7,449 bases of DNA, from assembly GCA_021203285.1 (NCBI GenBank), contig JAJQBM010000287.1, positions 1 through 7,449 on the forward strand. Direction: 5' to 3'. Source of the stretch: Clostridiales bacterium. Lineage in GTDB: Bacteria > Bacillota > Clostridia > Lachnospirales > Lachnospiraceae. Of the stretch, positions 1-6,348 are shown piece after piece; the first letter of the stretch is position 1, and every line of letters begins with the position of its first letter. Under the pieces are notes generated by a model that worked only from the letters and a program-made list of their open reading frames with translations, was not told the origin of the DNA and searched no databases. The translations under genes were made by a program, and so were the position numbers.

Positions 1-705
1 AGTTGGCTGCTCGACATGGCTCTCGCCGAACACCTGAATGTCTTTCCCGCAGTCCGGACATACCAGATAGCTGTAGTTCTCGATAATACCGAGGACCGGA
101 ATATCCATCATGGCCGCCATATTGTAAGCCTTTTTTACGATGAGCTGCACCAGTTCCTGCGGGGAGGTGACGATCACAATCCCATCCACCGGAATGGACT
201 GGAACACCGTCAACGGCACATCGCCGGTTCCCGGAGGCATGTCCACAAACAGGTAGTCCAGATCGCCCCAGACCACATCCGTCCAAAACTGCTTGACCGT
301 CCCCGCGATGATCGGACCTCTCCAAATGACCGGCGCCTCCTCATCGTCCATGAGCAGGTTCACGGACATAACCTTTCCGCCGTCCGCCGCCTCAATGGGG
401 CATACGCCCATCTCCGAGCCGACCGCCGGACCGTGAAGGCCATACATCTTCGGAATAGAAGGGCCGGTGATGTCCGCATCCAGAATCCCCACCGTGTAGC
501 CTTTCTTTTTCATAGCGGACGCAAGGGATGCCGTCACAAAGGATTTGCCGACGCCGCCCTTTCCGCTGACCACTCCGATCACCTTTTTGATCGAAGAATA
601 TTCATTTAATGCCTCCAGCATGCTTTTGGGCCCCTCCGAGCATCCTCCGTTTTCCTGTGAAGGGCAGTTGCCCGCACTTGCATAGCCGTCACAGCTGCTT
701 GCCAT
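1..705 (-). CDS. mrp: Mrp/NBP35-family P-loop ATPase, Fe-S cluster carrier (3' end cut by window edge)
   Basis: The reading frame is open from the ATG at 705 to the window edge and gives 235 codons, so the C-terminus is missing. It carries the deviant Walker A motif KGGVGKS (residues 49-55), the following DADITGPSIPKM segment (from D76), and the switch/Walker B-like DMPPGTGD (155-162). These are hallmarks of the Mrp/NBP35 branch of the MinD/ParA superfamily. A CPDC motif (C216, C219) matches the CXXC that binds the bridging Fe-S cluster at the dimer interface in this family. Family members are cytosolic scaffolds or carriers that deliver [4Fe-4S] clusters to target enzymes. The N-terminus has three extra cysteines (C5, C14, C22) that do not match the eukaryotic NBP35 pattern exactly. 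The start is fixed by AGGAGG at 714-719, 8 nt upstream. It lies 62 bp downstream of glmS on the same strand with no clear terminator or usable promoter between, so it is probably cotranscribed with glmS. Confidence 0.93.
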   Translation of the reverse strand, partial: MASSCDGYASAGNCPSQENGGCSEGPKSMLEALNEYSSIKKVIGVVSGKGGVGKSFVTASLASAMKKKGYTVGILDADITGPSIPKMYGLHGPAVGSEMGVCPIEAADGGKVMSVNLLMDDEEAPVIWRGPIIAGTVKQFWTDVVWGDLDYLFVDMPPGTGDVPLTVFQSIPVDGIVIVTSPQELVQLIVKKAYNMAAMMDIPVLGIIENYSYLVCPDCGKDIQVFGESHVEQPT

Positions 706-713
706 ATCATATA

Positions 714-719
714 CCTCCT
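714..719 (-). promoter_or_regulatory. Ribosome binding site of mrp
   Basis: The minus strand reads AGGAGG here, 8 nt before the ATG at 705. This chooses the MASSC start over the internal ATG further downstream (residue 29), so the cysteine-bearing N-terminus is likely translated. Confidence 0.8.
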
Positions 720-767
720 GTATTTTATCTTTTCTAAATTTACCACATCAAAATGATGATTCCTGTT

Positions 768-2633
768 TTACTCCACCGTCACGCTCTTTGCGAGATTCCG
801 CGGCTTATCGACATCCAGCCCGCGCGCCACGCTGGTATAGTATCCCAGAAGCTGCAGCGGAATCACCGCAAGGCTGGCCTCGAAATGCGCGTCGGTCCGC
901 GGAATGTATACGGTAAAATCCGCTGTATCCTCGATGACATAGTGACCGTAGCTGGTCAGTCCCATGAGATACGCACCTCTGGCCTTGCACTCCACCATAT
1001 TGCTGACCGTTTTCTCATAGAGATCGTCCTGTGTGAGCACGCCGATCACAAGGATCCCGTCCTCGATCAGGCTGATGGTTCCGTGCTTTAGCTCACCCGC
1101 CGCGTAAGCCTCGGAGTGGATATAGGAAACCTCCTTCATTTTCAGGCTTCCCTCCAGACTGATCGCGTAATCCAGCCCGCGGCCGATAAAAAACACATCC
1201 CGCGCATTGGAGAATTTCGACGCAAACCACTGCAGCCGCTCCTTCTCCGCGAGAATCTGGCTGATTTTGTCCGGCAGCGTCAGTAGCTCCGTCAGCATCG
1301 ACGCATACACCGCATCCTCCAGCGTCCCCCTGACATGGCCGAAATACATGGCCAGCAGATAAGAGGCGATGAGCTGCGTGCTGTACGCCTTCGTGGTGGC
1401 GACAGCGATCTCCGGCCCCGCCAGCGTATAAAACACATGATCCGCCTCGCGGGCAATCGATGAGCCCACCACGTTGACGATGGCGAGCGTCTTCGCGCCG
1501 CGCTCCTTTGCCTCGCGGAGTGCGGCGAGGGAATCCGCCGTCTCCCCCGACTGGGAGATGACGACCACCAGACCGTCCGCGGTCAACAGCGGCTTCCGGT
1601 AGCGGAACTCGCTGGCCAGATCCACGCGCACCGGAATCCGCGCCAGATCCTCAAACACATACTGCGCCGCCATCGCCACATGCCACGCCGAGCCGCAGGC
1701 AACCATATAAATCTGCGAACAATTCCGGATCTCCTCATCCGTGAATCCCGTATCGCGAAGATCCATGCTCAATTTCCCGTCCGTATCCTTCACCGCAGAC
1801 CGGATCGTATCCTCCACCGCCTTCGGCTGCTCGTGGATCTCCTTCATCATGAAGTGCTCATATCCGCCCTTTTCCGCGGCCTGCACATCCCACTTGATCT
1901 CCACGGAATCCTTCTCGATCTCATCCCCGTCAATGTTATAAAAATGAACATCCCCTGCAGTCAGGCGGGCAATCTCCAGATTGCCGATATAGTAAACGTT
2001 TCGCACATAATTTAAGATCGCCGGAACATCGGACGCAAGAAACGACTCTCCCTCCTTCACGCCGAGGATCATCGGGCTGTCTTTGCGCGCCACCCAGATC
2101 TCTCCGGGATAATCGCGGAACATGACTGCCAGCGCATACGACCCGCGGGCGCGAACCATAGTCTTGGCTAAAGCGTCGATTGGGCCCACTTTATACTTAT
2201 TATAATAGTAATCCACCAGCTTGATCGTCACCTCGGTGTCCGTCTGGGAGTAAAAAGAATATCCCTTGCGGGTCAGCTTATCCTTCAGCTCCTGAAAATT
2301 CTCAATAATCCCGTTGTGGACGCCCGCCACAGACGGAGCCTCCCCGATGGATTTCTCGCTGCTGTGCGGGTGGGCATTCGTCTCGGAGGGCTCCCCGTGC
2401 GTCGCCCACCGGGTATGGCCGATGCCGCAGCAGCCGGTGATAGCATGACCGTTATCCGTCTTTTCCGACAGCTTTTTCAGCCGACCCTTTGCCTTGACAA
2501 TCTCAATTGGGCTCTCCCCGTTCCGAACGGCAAGCCCCGCCGAGTCATATCCGCGGTACTCCAGCTTCTCCAGGCTGTCCAGAAGGATCGGCGCCGCCTG
2601 TTTATCTCCTATATATCCTACGATACCGCACAT
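768..2633 (-). CDS. glmS: Glutamine--fructose-6-phosphate aminotransferase (isomerizing), glucosamine-6-phosphate synthase
   Basis: This 621-residue protein makes glucosamine-6-phosphate from fructose-6-phosphate and glutamine, the first step towards UDP-GlcNAc for peptidoglycan. The start at 2633 gives MCGIVGYIG, which exposes the N-terminal nucleophile cysteine (C2) after Met removal; upstream in-frame starts would block this. A class II glutamine amidotransferase domain occupies about residues 2-230 and includes GHTRWATHG (R75, W76) and the SQTDTE segment with D132. Two SIS sugar-isomerase domains follow: the first with CGSA (313-316) and the sugar-phosphate loop SQSGET (360-365), the second from about 475. 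E501, H517 (in GELKHG) and K616 (in the terminal LAKSVTVE) match the isomerase catalytic residues E488, H504 and K603 of E. coli GlmS. Length is close to the usual 600-610. AAGGAA lies 8 nt upstream of the ATG. It follows sleC on the same strand after an 86-bp gap. Confidence 0.97.
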   Translation of the reverse strand: MCGIVGYIGDKQAAPILLDSLEKLEYRGYDSAGLAVRNGESPIEIVKAKGRLKKLSEKTDNGHAITGCCGIGHTRWATHGEPSETNAHPHSSEKSIGEAPSVAGVHNGIIENFQELKDKLTRKGYSFYSQTDTEVTIKLVDYYYNKYKVGPIDALAKTMVRARGSYALAVMFRDYPGEIWVARKDSPMILGVKEGESFLASDVPAILNYVRNVYYIGNLEIARLTAGDVHFYNIDGDEIEKDSVEIKWDVQAAEKGGYEHFMMKEIHEQPKAVEDTIRSAVKDTDGKLSMDLRDTGFTDEEIRNCSQIYMVACGSAWHVAMAAQYVFEDLARIPVRVDLASEFRYRKPLLTADGLVVVISQSGETADSLAALREAKERGAKTLAIVNVVGSSIAREADHVFYTLAGPEIAVATTKAYSTQLIASYLLAMYFGHVRGTLEDAVYASMLTELLTLPDKISQILAEKERLQWFASKFSNARDVFFIGRGLDYAISLEGSLKMKEVSYIHSEAYAAGELKHGTISLIEDGILVIGVLTQDDLYEKTVSNMVECKARGAYLMGLTSYGHYVIEDTADFTVYIPRTDAHFEASLAVIPLQLLGYYTSVARGLDVDKPRNLAKSVTVE

Positions 2634-2685
2634 CTTATGGTTTCCTTTCCGATATTGGCTTTGTAAGATTGCCATGAATAAAGAA

Positions 2686-2714
2686 AGAATATCACAAAAT
2701 ATTTCTTTTATCAA
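2686..2714 (-). promoter_or_regulatory. Candidate sigma-A promoter of glmS
   Basis: On the minus strand TTGATA (2709-2714, five of six to TTGACA) is followed after 17 nt by TATTCT (2686-2691, four of six to TATAAT). Transcription would start near 2679 and give a leader of about 46 nt. The site lies just after the sleC stop codon, so glmS can be expressed in vegetative cells independently of a sporulation gene. Prediction from sequence only. Confidence 0.45.
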
Positions 2715-2719
2715 TACTT

Positions 2720-4042
2720 TCAGTTCAGCTCCACTATCCGTGATACCCCGACATAAATCTGCGAAATCTTATACCATGTCGGAAAATCCACGATGCCCGT
2801 GACTGGCAGATCAAAAATCCGCTGAAACGCTTCCACAGCCGCCTTTGTCCGCTCCCCGTAAACACCGTCGGCCGTGATCGTCGGGATTGCGGGGTAGGAG
2901 GCGGAAATCACCGCGAGCTGCTCCTGCATCTGGCGCACCTTCGTCCCGGTGGATCCGACCGTCAGGTTCTGCCCCGGCCACGAAGCCAGGATGCCGGAAA
3001 TTTCCTCCGATGTATTGATAGAGAGGCCGCTCCCGTAATAATAACGCAGGATCTCGATCGCGCGGTACCCCTGATCCGCCAGATACTTTGACCCACACTG
3101 GGACAGCCACCCCGGACAGCTCACCTGCTTCCCGTCGCAGTACTGCGTCAGAATCGGCTGCACTACATTGGGGCGGGAGAGATAATTGTTGAACATCTCA
3201 TCCACAATCTGCGAGATATTGGAGAAAATCGTCCGTCCGTAGGACCATTTCTGATCGTAAGCCGTGGACGATGTGACCGTGTAATCGTACCCCTTATTGC
3301 GGTACCACTCCGTGTACACCCGGTTCATCGTAAAGGACATGATTGCGAGAATATTGGCCCGCAGCGCCGCGTCCGGCCAGGTCGAATAGATCTCGCTGGA
3401 GGCGACATTTTTAATGTAATCCCGGTAGCGGACATAATAATCCTTTGCCGTGGAATCCGACGGCGCCCCATCGTGGACAACCACATACTCCGGAATGACC
3501 ACCCGGCTCAAAACGATCTCGCCGTTCTCATTCACAGGTTTGATCTCGTCCTCCGCAATCTTCGGCGGAAAATCCCCCAAAAGTGTATTGGGCGGGACAA
3601 CGATCACATCCTCCCCTTCCCCGTCGGAGGTCTCCAGCGGCTGCATCTGCACCGGCTGGATCGCGAGTTCATCCGGCAGAACCTCCACATCCTCAATCTC
3701 CACCGGTCGGTAGCCCTCCGCCTCGACCCGGACGGTATAGGCGGCATAGGGCTGCGGTTGTCCCGGCTCCATGGAATATTCCGGCGGCGGCGCCGCCAGC
3801 GTCAGCGCCTCACTCTGCCCGGAGCTGTCCGCGCGGAGCTCCTCCACAAGCGCGGTCCCGTTATATACCCGTATCACAGCTCCCTCAATCGGCTGAATGG
3901 CGATCGTTGAGGTCACGTCGATGCGCAGCGTTCCCCGGGCTGAACTCTCCTGCTGCACGGACAGCTCCCCCGACAGCCGGGGTATCTGCCTCGATATGGA
4001 AAAATAATCCTGCAAAATATACCCTCTCTCAATAACATTCAT
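2720..4042 (-). CDS. sleC: SleC-like spore cortex-lytic enzyme (SpoIID-type lytic transglycosylase with peptidoglycan-binding domain)
   Basis: The 440-residue protein has the SleC architecture known from C. perfringens and C. difficile, where total length is also about 420-440. Residues about 37-135 form a beta-rich, CarboxypepD_reg-like segment (GTLRIDV... GYRPVEIEDVEVLP), the position of the prepro region removed by Csp proteases in SleC. After a Pro/acidic linker, residues about 200-336 resemble the SpoIID/LytB lytic transglycosylase fold: YIKNVASSEIYSTWPDAALRAN, in which E217 aligns with the SpoIID catalytic glutamate, then a C-terminal segment with SCPGWLSQCGS and IEILRYYYG. Residues about 359-427 are a PG_binding_1 domain (DGVYGERTKAAVEAFQ). 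In spores this enzyme degrades cortex muramic-lactam peptidoglycan during germination. No clear signal peptide is seen, as expected for a mother-cell protein. The ATG at 4042 has no good ribosome binding site; a TTG at 4015 (residue 10) does, so the true N-terminus may be nine residues shorter. No csp protease gene is in the window. Confidence 0.82.
   Translation of the reverse strand: MNVIERGYILQDYFSISRQIPRLSGELSVQQESSARGTLRIDVTSTIAIQPIEGAVIRVYNGTALVEELRADSSGQSEALTLAAPPPEYSMEPGQPQPYAAYTVRVEAEGYRPVEIEDVEVLPDELAIQPVQMQPLETSDGEGEDVIVVPPNTLLGDFPPKIAEDEIKPVNENGEIVLSRVVIPEYVVVHDGAPSDSTAKDYYVRYRDYIKNVASSEIYSTWPDAALRANILAIMSFTMNRVYTEWYRNKGYDYTVTSSTAYDQKWSYGRTIFSNISQIVDEMFNNYLSRPNVVQPILTQYCDGKQVSCPGWLSQCGSKYLADQGYRAIEILRYYYGSGLSINTSEEISGILASWPGQNLTVGSTGTKVRQMQEQLAVISASYPAIPTITADGVYGERTKAAVEAFQRIFDLPVTGIVDFPTWYKISQIYVGVSRIVELN
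4022..4030 (-). promoter_or_regulatory. Possible internal ribosome binding site of sleC, favouring a TTG start at 4015
   Basis: The minus strand reads GAGAGAGGG here, then six bases (TATATT), then TTG at 4015-4013 in the sleC frame. The upstream ATG at 4042 is preceded only by AGAATAGAACG, which is a poor Shine-Dalgarno. The choice of start cannot be settled from sequence alone. Confidence 0.4.
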
Positions 4043-4047
4043 CGTTC

Positions 4048-4056
4048 TATTCTATG
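4048..4056 (-). promoter_or_regulatory. Sporulation-type -10 element candidate for sleC
   Basis: CATAGAATA on the minus strand fits the sigma-K -10 consensus CATANNNTA and is one base from the sigma-E form CATACAAT. No convincing -35 (AC, or ATATT-like) is present at the right distance, so this is weak by itself. Transcription from it would start at or just inside the ATG at 4042, which is another reason to suspect the later TTG start. Confidence 0.3.
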
Positions 4057-4077
4057 CGGAATTTGAAAAAACTTTCC

Positions 4078-4106
4078 TTTACCGGAATGTAAAAAGAGTG
4101 TATAAT
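4078..4106 (+). promoter_or_regulatory. Promoter of the nicotinate phosphoribosyltransferase gene
   Basis: A perfect TATAAT at 4101-4106 lies 17 nt after TTTACC at 4078-4083 (four of six to TTGACA). Transcription should start near 4113, leaving a leader of about 67 nt before the ATG at 4180. An in-frame ATG at 4105 overlaps the -10 box itself and so cannot be the translation start from this promoter. Confidence 0.65.
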
Positions 4107-4122
4107 GTGCGCGAACGACAAA

Positions 4123-4148
4123 CCGTACAGGGAAAAGTTCCTATGCGG
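4123..4148 (+). other. Imperfect hairpin/inverted repeat in the NAPRT leader
   Basis: A 26-nt inverted repeat with outer arms CCGTA/TATGCGG and inner arms AGGGA/TTCCT closes around a short A-rich loop; ten pairs, two of them G-U, with one C/A mismatch. It sits about 10 nt after the expected transcript start and 31 nt before the ATG. It could be an RNA stem that tunes translation or a protein-binding palindrome. No T-tract follows, so it is not a terminator, and I do not recognise a known riboswitch class. Confidence 0.3.
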
Positions 4149-4179
4149 CTGCACGGCAAAAGAAAGGGCTGGGAAAACC

Positions 4180-5646
4180 ATGAGCTCATCAAATCTGACA
4201 CTGCTGACCGACCTGTATGAAATCACAATGATGCAGGGATATTTCAAGACCGGCAACCGGGACATCGTCGTCTTCGACGCGTTTTACCGCGAGAATCCCT
4301 CCGGCGGCGGCTATGCCATCGCCTGCGGTCTGGAGCAGGCCATCGAATACATCAAAAACCTACAGTTTACCACGGACGACATCCGTTATCTGGAAAGCCT
4401 TCATATCTTTGACGATGACTTTCTGAAATACTTAAGCACTTTCCGTTTTTCCGGAAGTATCTGGGCCGTCCCGGAGGGAACGGTCGTCTTCCCCAGAGAA
4501 CCGCTGGTAAAGGTCATCGCGCCGATCATGGAAGCCCAACTGATTGAGACGGCAATCTTAAATATTATCAACCACCAGAGCCTCATCGCTACGAAGGCCG
4601 CGCGCGTCTGTTACGCGGCAAAGGGCGACGGCGTGATGGAGTTTGGCCTGCGCCGTGCACAGGGTCCGGATTCCGGCATCCTCGGCGCGCGGGCGGCGGT
4701 CATCGGCGGCTGCAACGGCACCTCCAATGTCCTCGCCGGCCAGACCTTCAGCCTCCCTGTCAAGGGCACCCATGCCCACAGTTGGATTATGAGCTTTGGG
4801 GACGAATACACTGCGTTTAAGGCCTACGCCAAGCTCTATCCCAACGCCTGCATCCTGCTGGTTGACACCTACGATACGTTAAAGTCCGGCATTCCCAACG
4901 CAATCCGCGTTTTTCAGGAGATGCGCTTTTCCGGCATTGAGTTGAAAAACTACGGCATCCGCATGGACAGCGGCGATCTGGCCTATCTGTCCAAAAAGGC
5001 GCGTAAGATGCTGGATGCGGCGGGATTTCCCGATGCAGTCATCTCCGCCTCCAACGATCTGGACGAGTATCTGATCGAGACCTTAAAGAGCCAGGGCGCA
5101 CAGATCACCTCATGGGGCGTGGGCACGAGCATGATCACTTCCAGAGACTGGCCTGCTTTCGGCGGTGTGTACAAGCTCGCCGCGATTCAGGATAAAAACG
5201 GCGTCTTCCAGCCGAAAATCAAGCTCTCCGAGAATACGGAGAAGGTCACAAACCCCGGAAACAAGGAAATCTACCGGATTTACGACAAGGAGACCGGCAA
5301 AATCCGCGCGGATCTGATCTGTCTGGAGGATGAGGTCTTCGACGAGTCGGAGGATATGGTTCTCTTCGACCCGATCGAGACATTGAAGCGCACGCGGATC
5401 AAGGGCGGCACCTACACCATGCGAAAGCTTCTGGAGCAGATTTTCGACGAGGGAAAATGTGTTTACACCTCCCCGACCGTATTGGAAATTCAGGCCGTCT
5501 GCAACCGCGAAAAGGATACGCTCTGGGATGAAAATATGCGTTTTGTCAATCCTGCAAAAGTATATGTAGATCTCTCTGATAAGCTCTATGAACTAAAGCA
5601 AAATGTGTTGAACGAACTGAGCGCGGCAAAGTACCGCACTGTGTAG
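4180..5646 (+). CDS. pncB: Nicotinate phosphoribosyltransferase (NAD salvage)
   Basis: This 488-residue cytosolic enzyme converts nicotinate and PRPP to nicotinate mononucleotide, with ATP hydrolysis, in the Preiss-Handler NAD salvage route. Family signatures are clear: LLTDLYEITMMQGYF (8-22), VFDAFYRENPSGGGYAIACG (31-50), EFGLRRAQG (154-162), GTHAHSWIMSFGDE (196-209), where H200 aligns with the phosphorylated catalytic histidine, and RMDSGDLAYLSKKAR (261-275), the phosphate-binding DSGD. GVGT at 313-316 and GGVYKL (328-333) complete the core. Length fits the long Firmicute type of about 480-490. The start is placed at 4180 because it gives the standard N-terminus, and because an earlier in-frame ATG (4105) lies inside the -10 box. 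A GAAAGGG-GGG stretch upstream provides a weak ribosome binding site. The gene stands alone, divergent from sleC and convergent with the marR gene, so it is probably monocistronic. Confidence 0.95.
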   Translation: MSSSNLTLLTDLYEITMMQGYFKTGNRDIVVFDAFYRENPSGGGYAIACGLEQAIEYIKNLQFTTDDIRYLESLHIFDDDFLKYLSTFRFSGSIWAVPEGTVVFPREPLVKVIAPIMEAQLIETAILNIINHQSLIATKAARVCYAAKGDGVMEFGLRRAQGPDSGILGARAAVIGGCNGTSNVLAGQTFSLPVKGTHAHSWIMSFGDEYTAFKAYAKLYPNACILLVDTYDTLKSGIPNAIRVFQEMRFSGIELKNYGIRMDSGDLAYLSKKARKMLDAAGFPDAVISASNDLDEYLIETLKSQGAQITSWGVGTSMITSRDWPAFGGVYKLAAIQDKNGVFQPKIKLSENTEKVTNPGNKEIYRIYDKETGKIRADLICLEDEVFDESEDMVLFDPIETLKRTRIKGGTYTMRKLLEQIFDEGKCVYTSPTVLEIQAVCNREKDTLWDENMRFVNPAKVYVDLSDKLYELKQNVLNELSAAKYRTV

Positions 5647-5677
5647 ACTGTATAATATCATTCTGAATATTGTGGGG

Positions 5678-5707
5678 CAGGGAATCCGGAAGGATTCCCT
5701 GTCTGAT
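5678..5707. terminator. Hairpin between convergent genes, likely terminator of the NAPRT gene
   Basis: CAGGGAATCC (5678-5687) and GGATTCCCTG (5692-5701) form a perfect 10-bp stem with a GGAA loop, 31 nt after the NAPRT stop codon. On the plus strand it is followed by TCTGATTTT, a short, interrupted T-tract. The minus strand lacks a T-run, so termination of the marR transcript here is less certain. Confidence 0.6.
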
Positions 5708-5709
5708 TT

Positions 5710-6186
5710 TCACTCGCCATCTGACAGGTTCTCCGCCTCCGCCGCTATAATCATCTCCAGCTCATGCATCTCATCCAGAACATGGACAAACTCCTCCCAG
5801 CCCATCCGGTCAATCACATTTTCGATAAATTTGGTGAGAATCGCCTGCTGTTTTTCCATCGCCTCACTGCCGATCTCCGACAGGTAAATATATGTACCCT
5901 GTGCGTCGTGCTCCCAGTACACATATCCCTTATTCTGCAGATTCTGTACCATCTGGGAAACCCGGTTGATCGGGATCTCCAGCTCTTTGCTGATGTCACT
6001 TAAATAAACCTTCGCCTCCGGCTCGTGAATGCCCATCTTCTGGGAAAGCCTCATCAAAACCTCATAGTCCGCAATCGATATATCGCGGAAAACTTTTTCC
6101 ATGTGATTAGAGTCAATGGAATATCTCAGACGGATCATCCGGTTCGCCAGAATCATCAGTTCTTCTTTTTTCAAAGTATCTGCCAT
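5710..6186 (-). CDS. MarR-family winged-helix transcriptional regulator
   Basis: The 158-residue protein has the MarR plan: N-terminal dimerisation helices (about 1-35), a helix beginning SIADYEVLMRLSQ (37-49), and a winged helix-turn-helix from about 58 to 106. In the latter YLSDISKELEIPINRVSQMV (61-80) covers the first helices and the start of the recognition helix, and YVYWEHDAQGTYIYLSEIG (88-106) is the beta-wing. C-terminal helices (107-153) would complete the dimer. Such proteins usually bind palindromes in their own or neighbouring promoters and respond to small ligands; the ligand and targets here are unknown. It lacks the cysteine expected of OhrR-type peroxide sensors: no cysteine is present at all. 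The start is supported by AAGGAGGA 8 nt upstream. The gene lies 162 bp downstream of crt on the same strand but is separated by a strong terminator, so it probably has its own promoter. Confidence 0.9.
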   Translation of the reverse strand: MADTLKKEELMILANRMIRLRYSIDSNHMEKVFRDISIADYEVLMRLSQKMGIHEPEAKVYLSDISKELEIPINRVSQMVQNLQNKGYVYWEHDAQGTYIYLSEIGSEAMEKQQAILTKFIENVIDRMGWEEFVHVLDEMHELEMIIAAEAENLSDGE

Positions 6187-6221
6187 CGCGGTCGTCCTCC
6201 TTCTTCAAAATATTATTTATT

Positions 6222-6227
6222 ATTATA
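6222..6227 (-). promoter_or_regulatory. Candidate -10 box of the marR-family gene
   Basis: TATAAT on the minus strand, in a very AT-rich stretch about 36 nt before the start codon. No good -35 hexamer is found 16-18 nt upstream, which could fit an activated or tightly regulated promoter or simply mean that the box is a chance match. Confidence 0.35.
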
Positions 6228-6229
6228 TA

Positions 6230-6241
6230 TATGCTGGCATA
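6230..6241. promoter_or_regulatory. Candidate MarR operator (palindrome)
   Basis: TATGC-TG-GCATA on the plus strand is an inverted repeat with perfect 5-bp arms, and weaker symmetry continues outward into the AT-rich flanks. It abuts the candidate -10 box of the regulator gene, a usual place for an autoregulatory MarR site. A second motif, AACCT, occurs twice 13 bp apart at 6253-6257 and 6266-6270. Confidence 0.35.
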
Positions 6242-6282
6242 CAAATATAGAAAACCTATGTACACAACCTAAAAATTTTATT

Positions 6283-6325
6283 AAAAAAAGCTCCAAAGGG
6301 GATACCTGCGGCGTCCCCCTTGAAG
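6283..6325 (-). terminator. Rho-independent terminator of crt
   Basis: On the minus strand CTTCAAGGGGGA (from 6325) pairs with TCCCCTTTGGAG (ending at 6291), about 12 bp with two G-U pairs, around a GC-rich loop. It is followed at once by CTTTTTTT. It lies 24 nt after the crt stop codon and separates crt from the downstream regulator gene. Confidence 0.85.
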
Positions 6326-6348
6326 CCGTTCACTCCGGATCAGTCCGA

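Noticed and set aside
16..609. Plus-strand open frame of 197 codons
   Set aside because: It is antisense to the Mrp ATPase, whose motifs are unmistakable; the His/Arg-rich product has no recognisable domain.
722..751. Promoter for mrp (TTGATG, 18 nt, TAAAAT on the minus strand)
   Set aside because: The start point would fall near 715, inside the AGGAGG at 714-719, destroying the ribosome binding site; cotranscription with glmS is more likely.
2681..2711. Terminator after sleC (AATAT...ATATT hairpin on the minus strand)
   Set aside because: The stem is only five A-T pairs with no clean T-run, and it overlaps the glmS promoter candidate.
2634..2714. Extension of GlmS to a TTG at 2714
   Set aside because: It would bury the catalytic N-terminal cysteine, and that TTG is part of the predicted -35 box.
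3473..4035. Two plus-strand frames of about 145-150 codons opposite sleC
   Set aside because: Both are antisense to a gene with clear domains and have Pro/Arg/Ser-rich low-information products and no supporting ribosome binding site.
4105..4179. Upstream ATG at 4105 as start of the NAPRT gene
   Set aside because: The ATG lies inside the TATAAT -10 box at 4101-4106, so it would not be transcribed from that promoter; the 25 extra residues are also not part of the usual family N-terminus.
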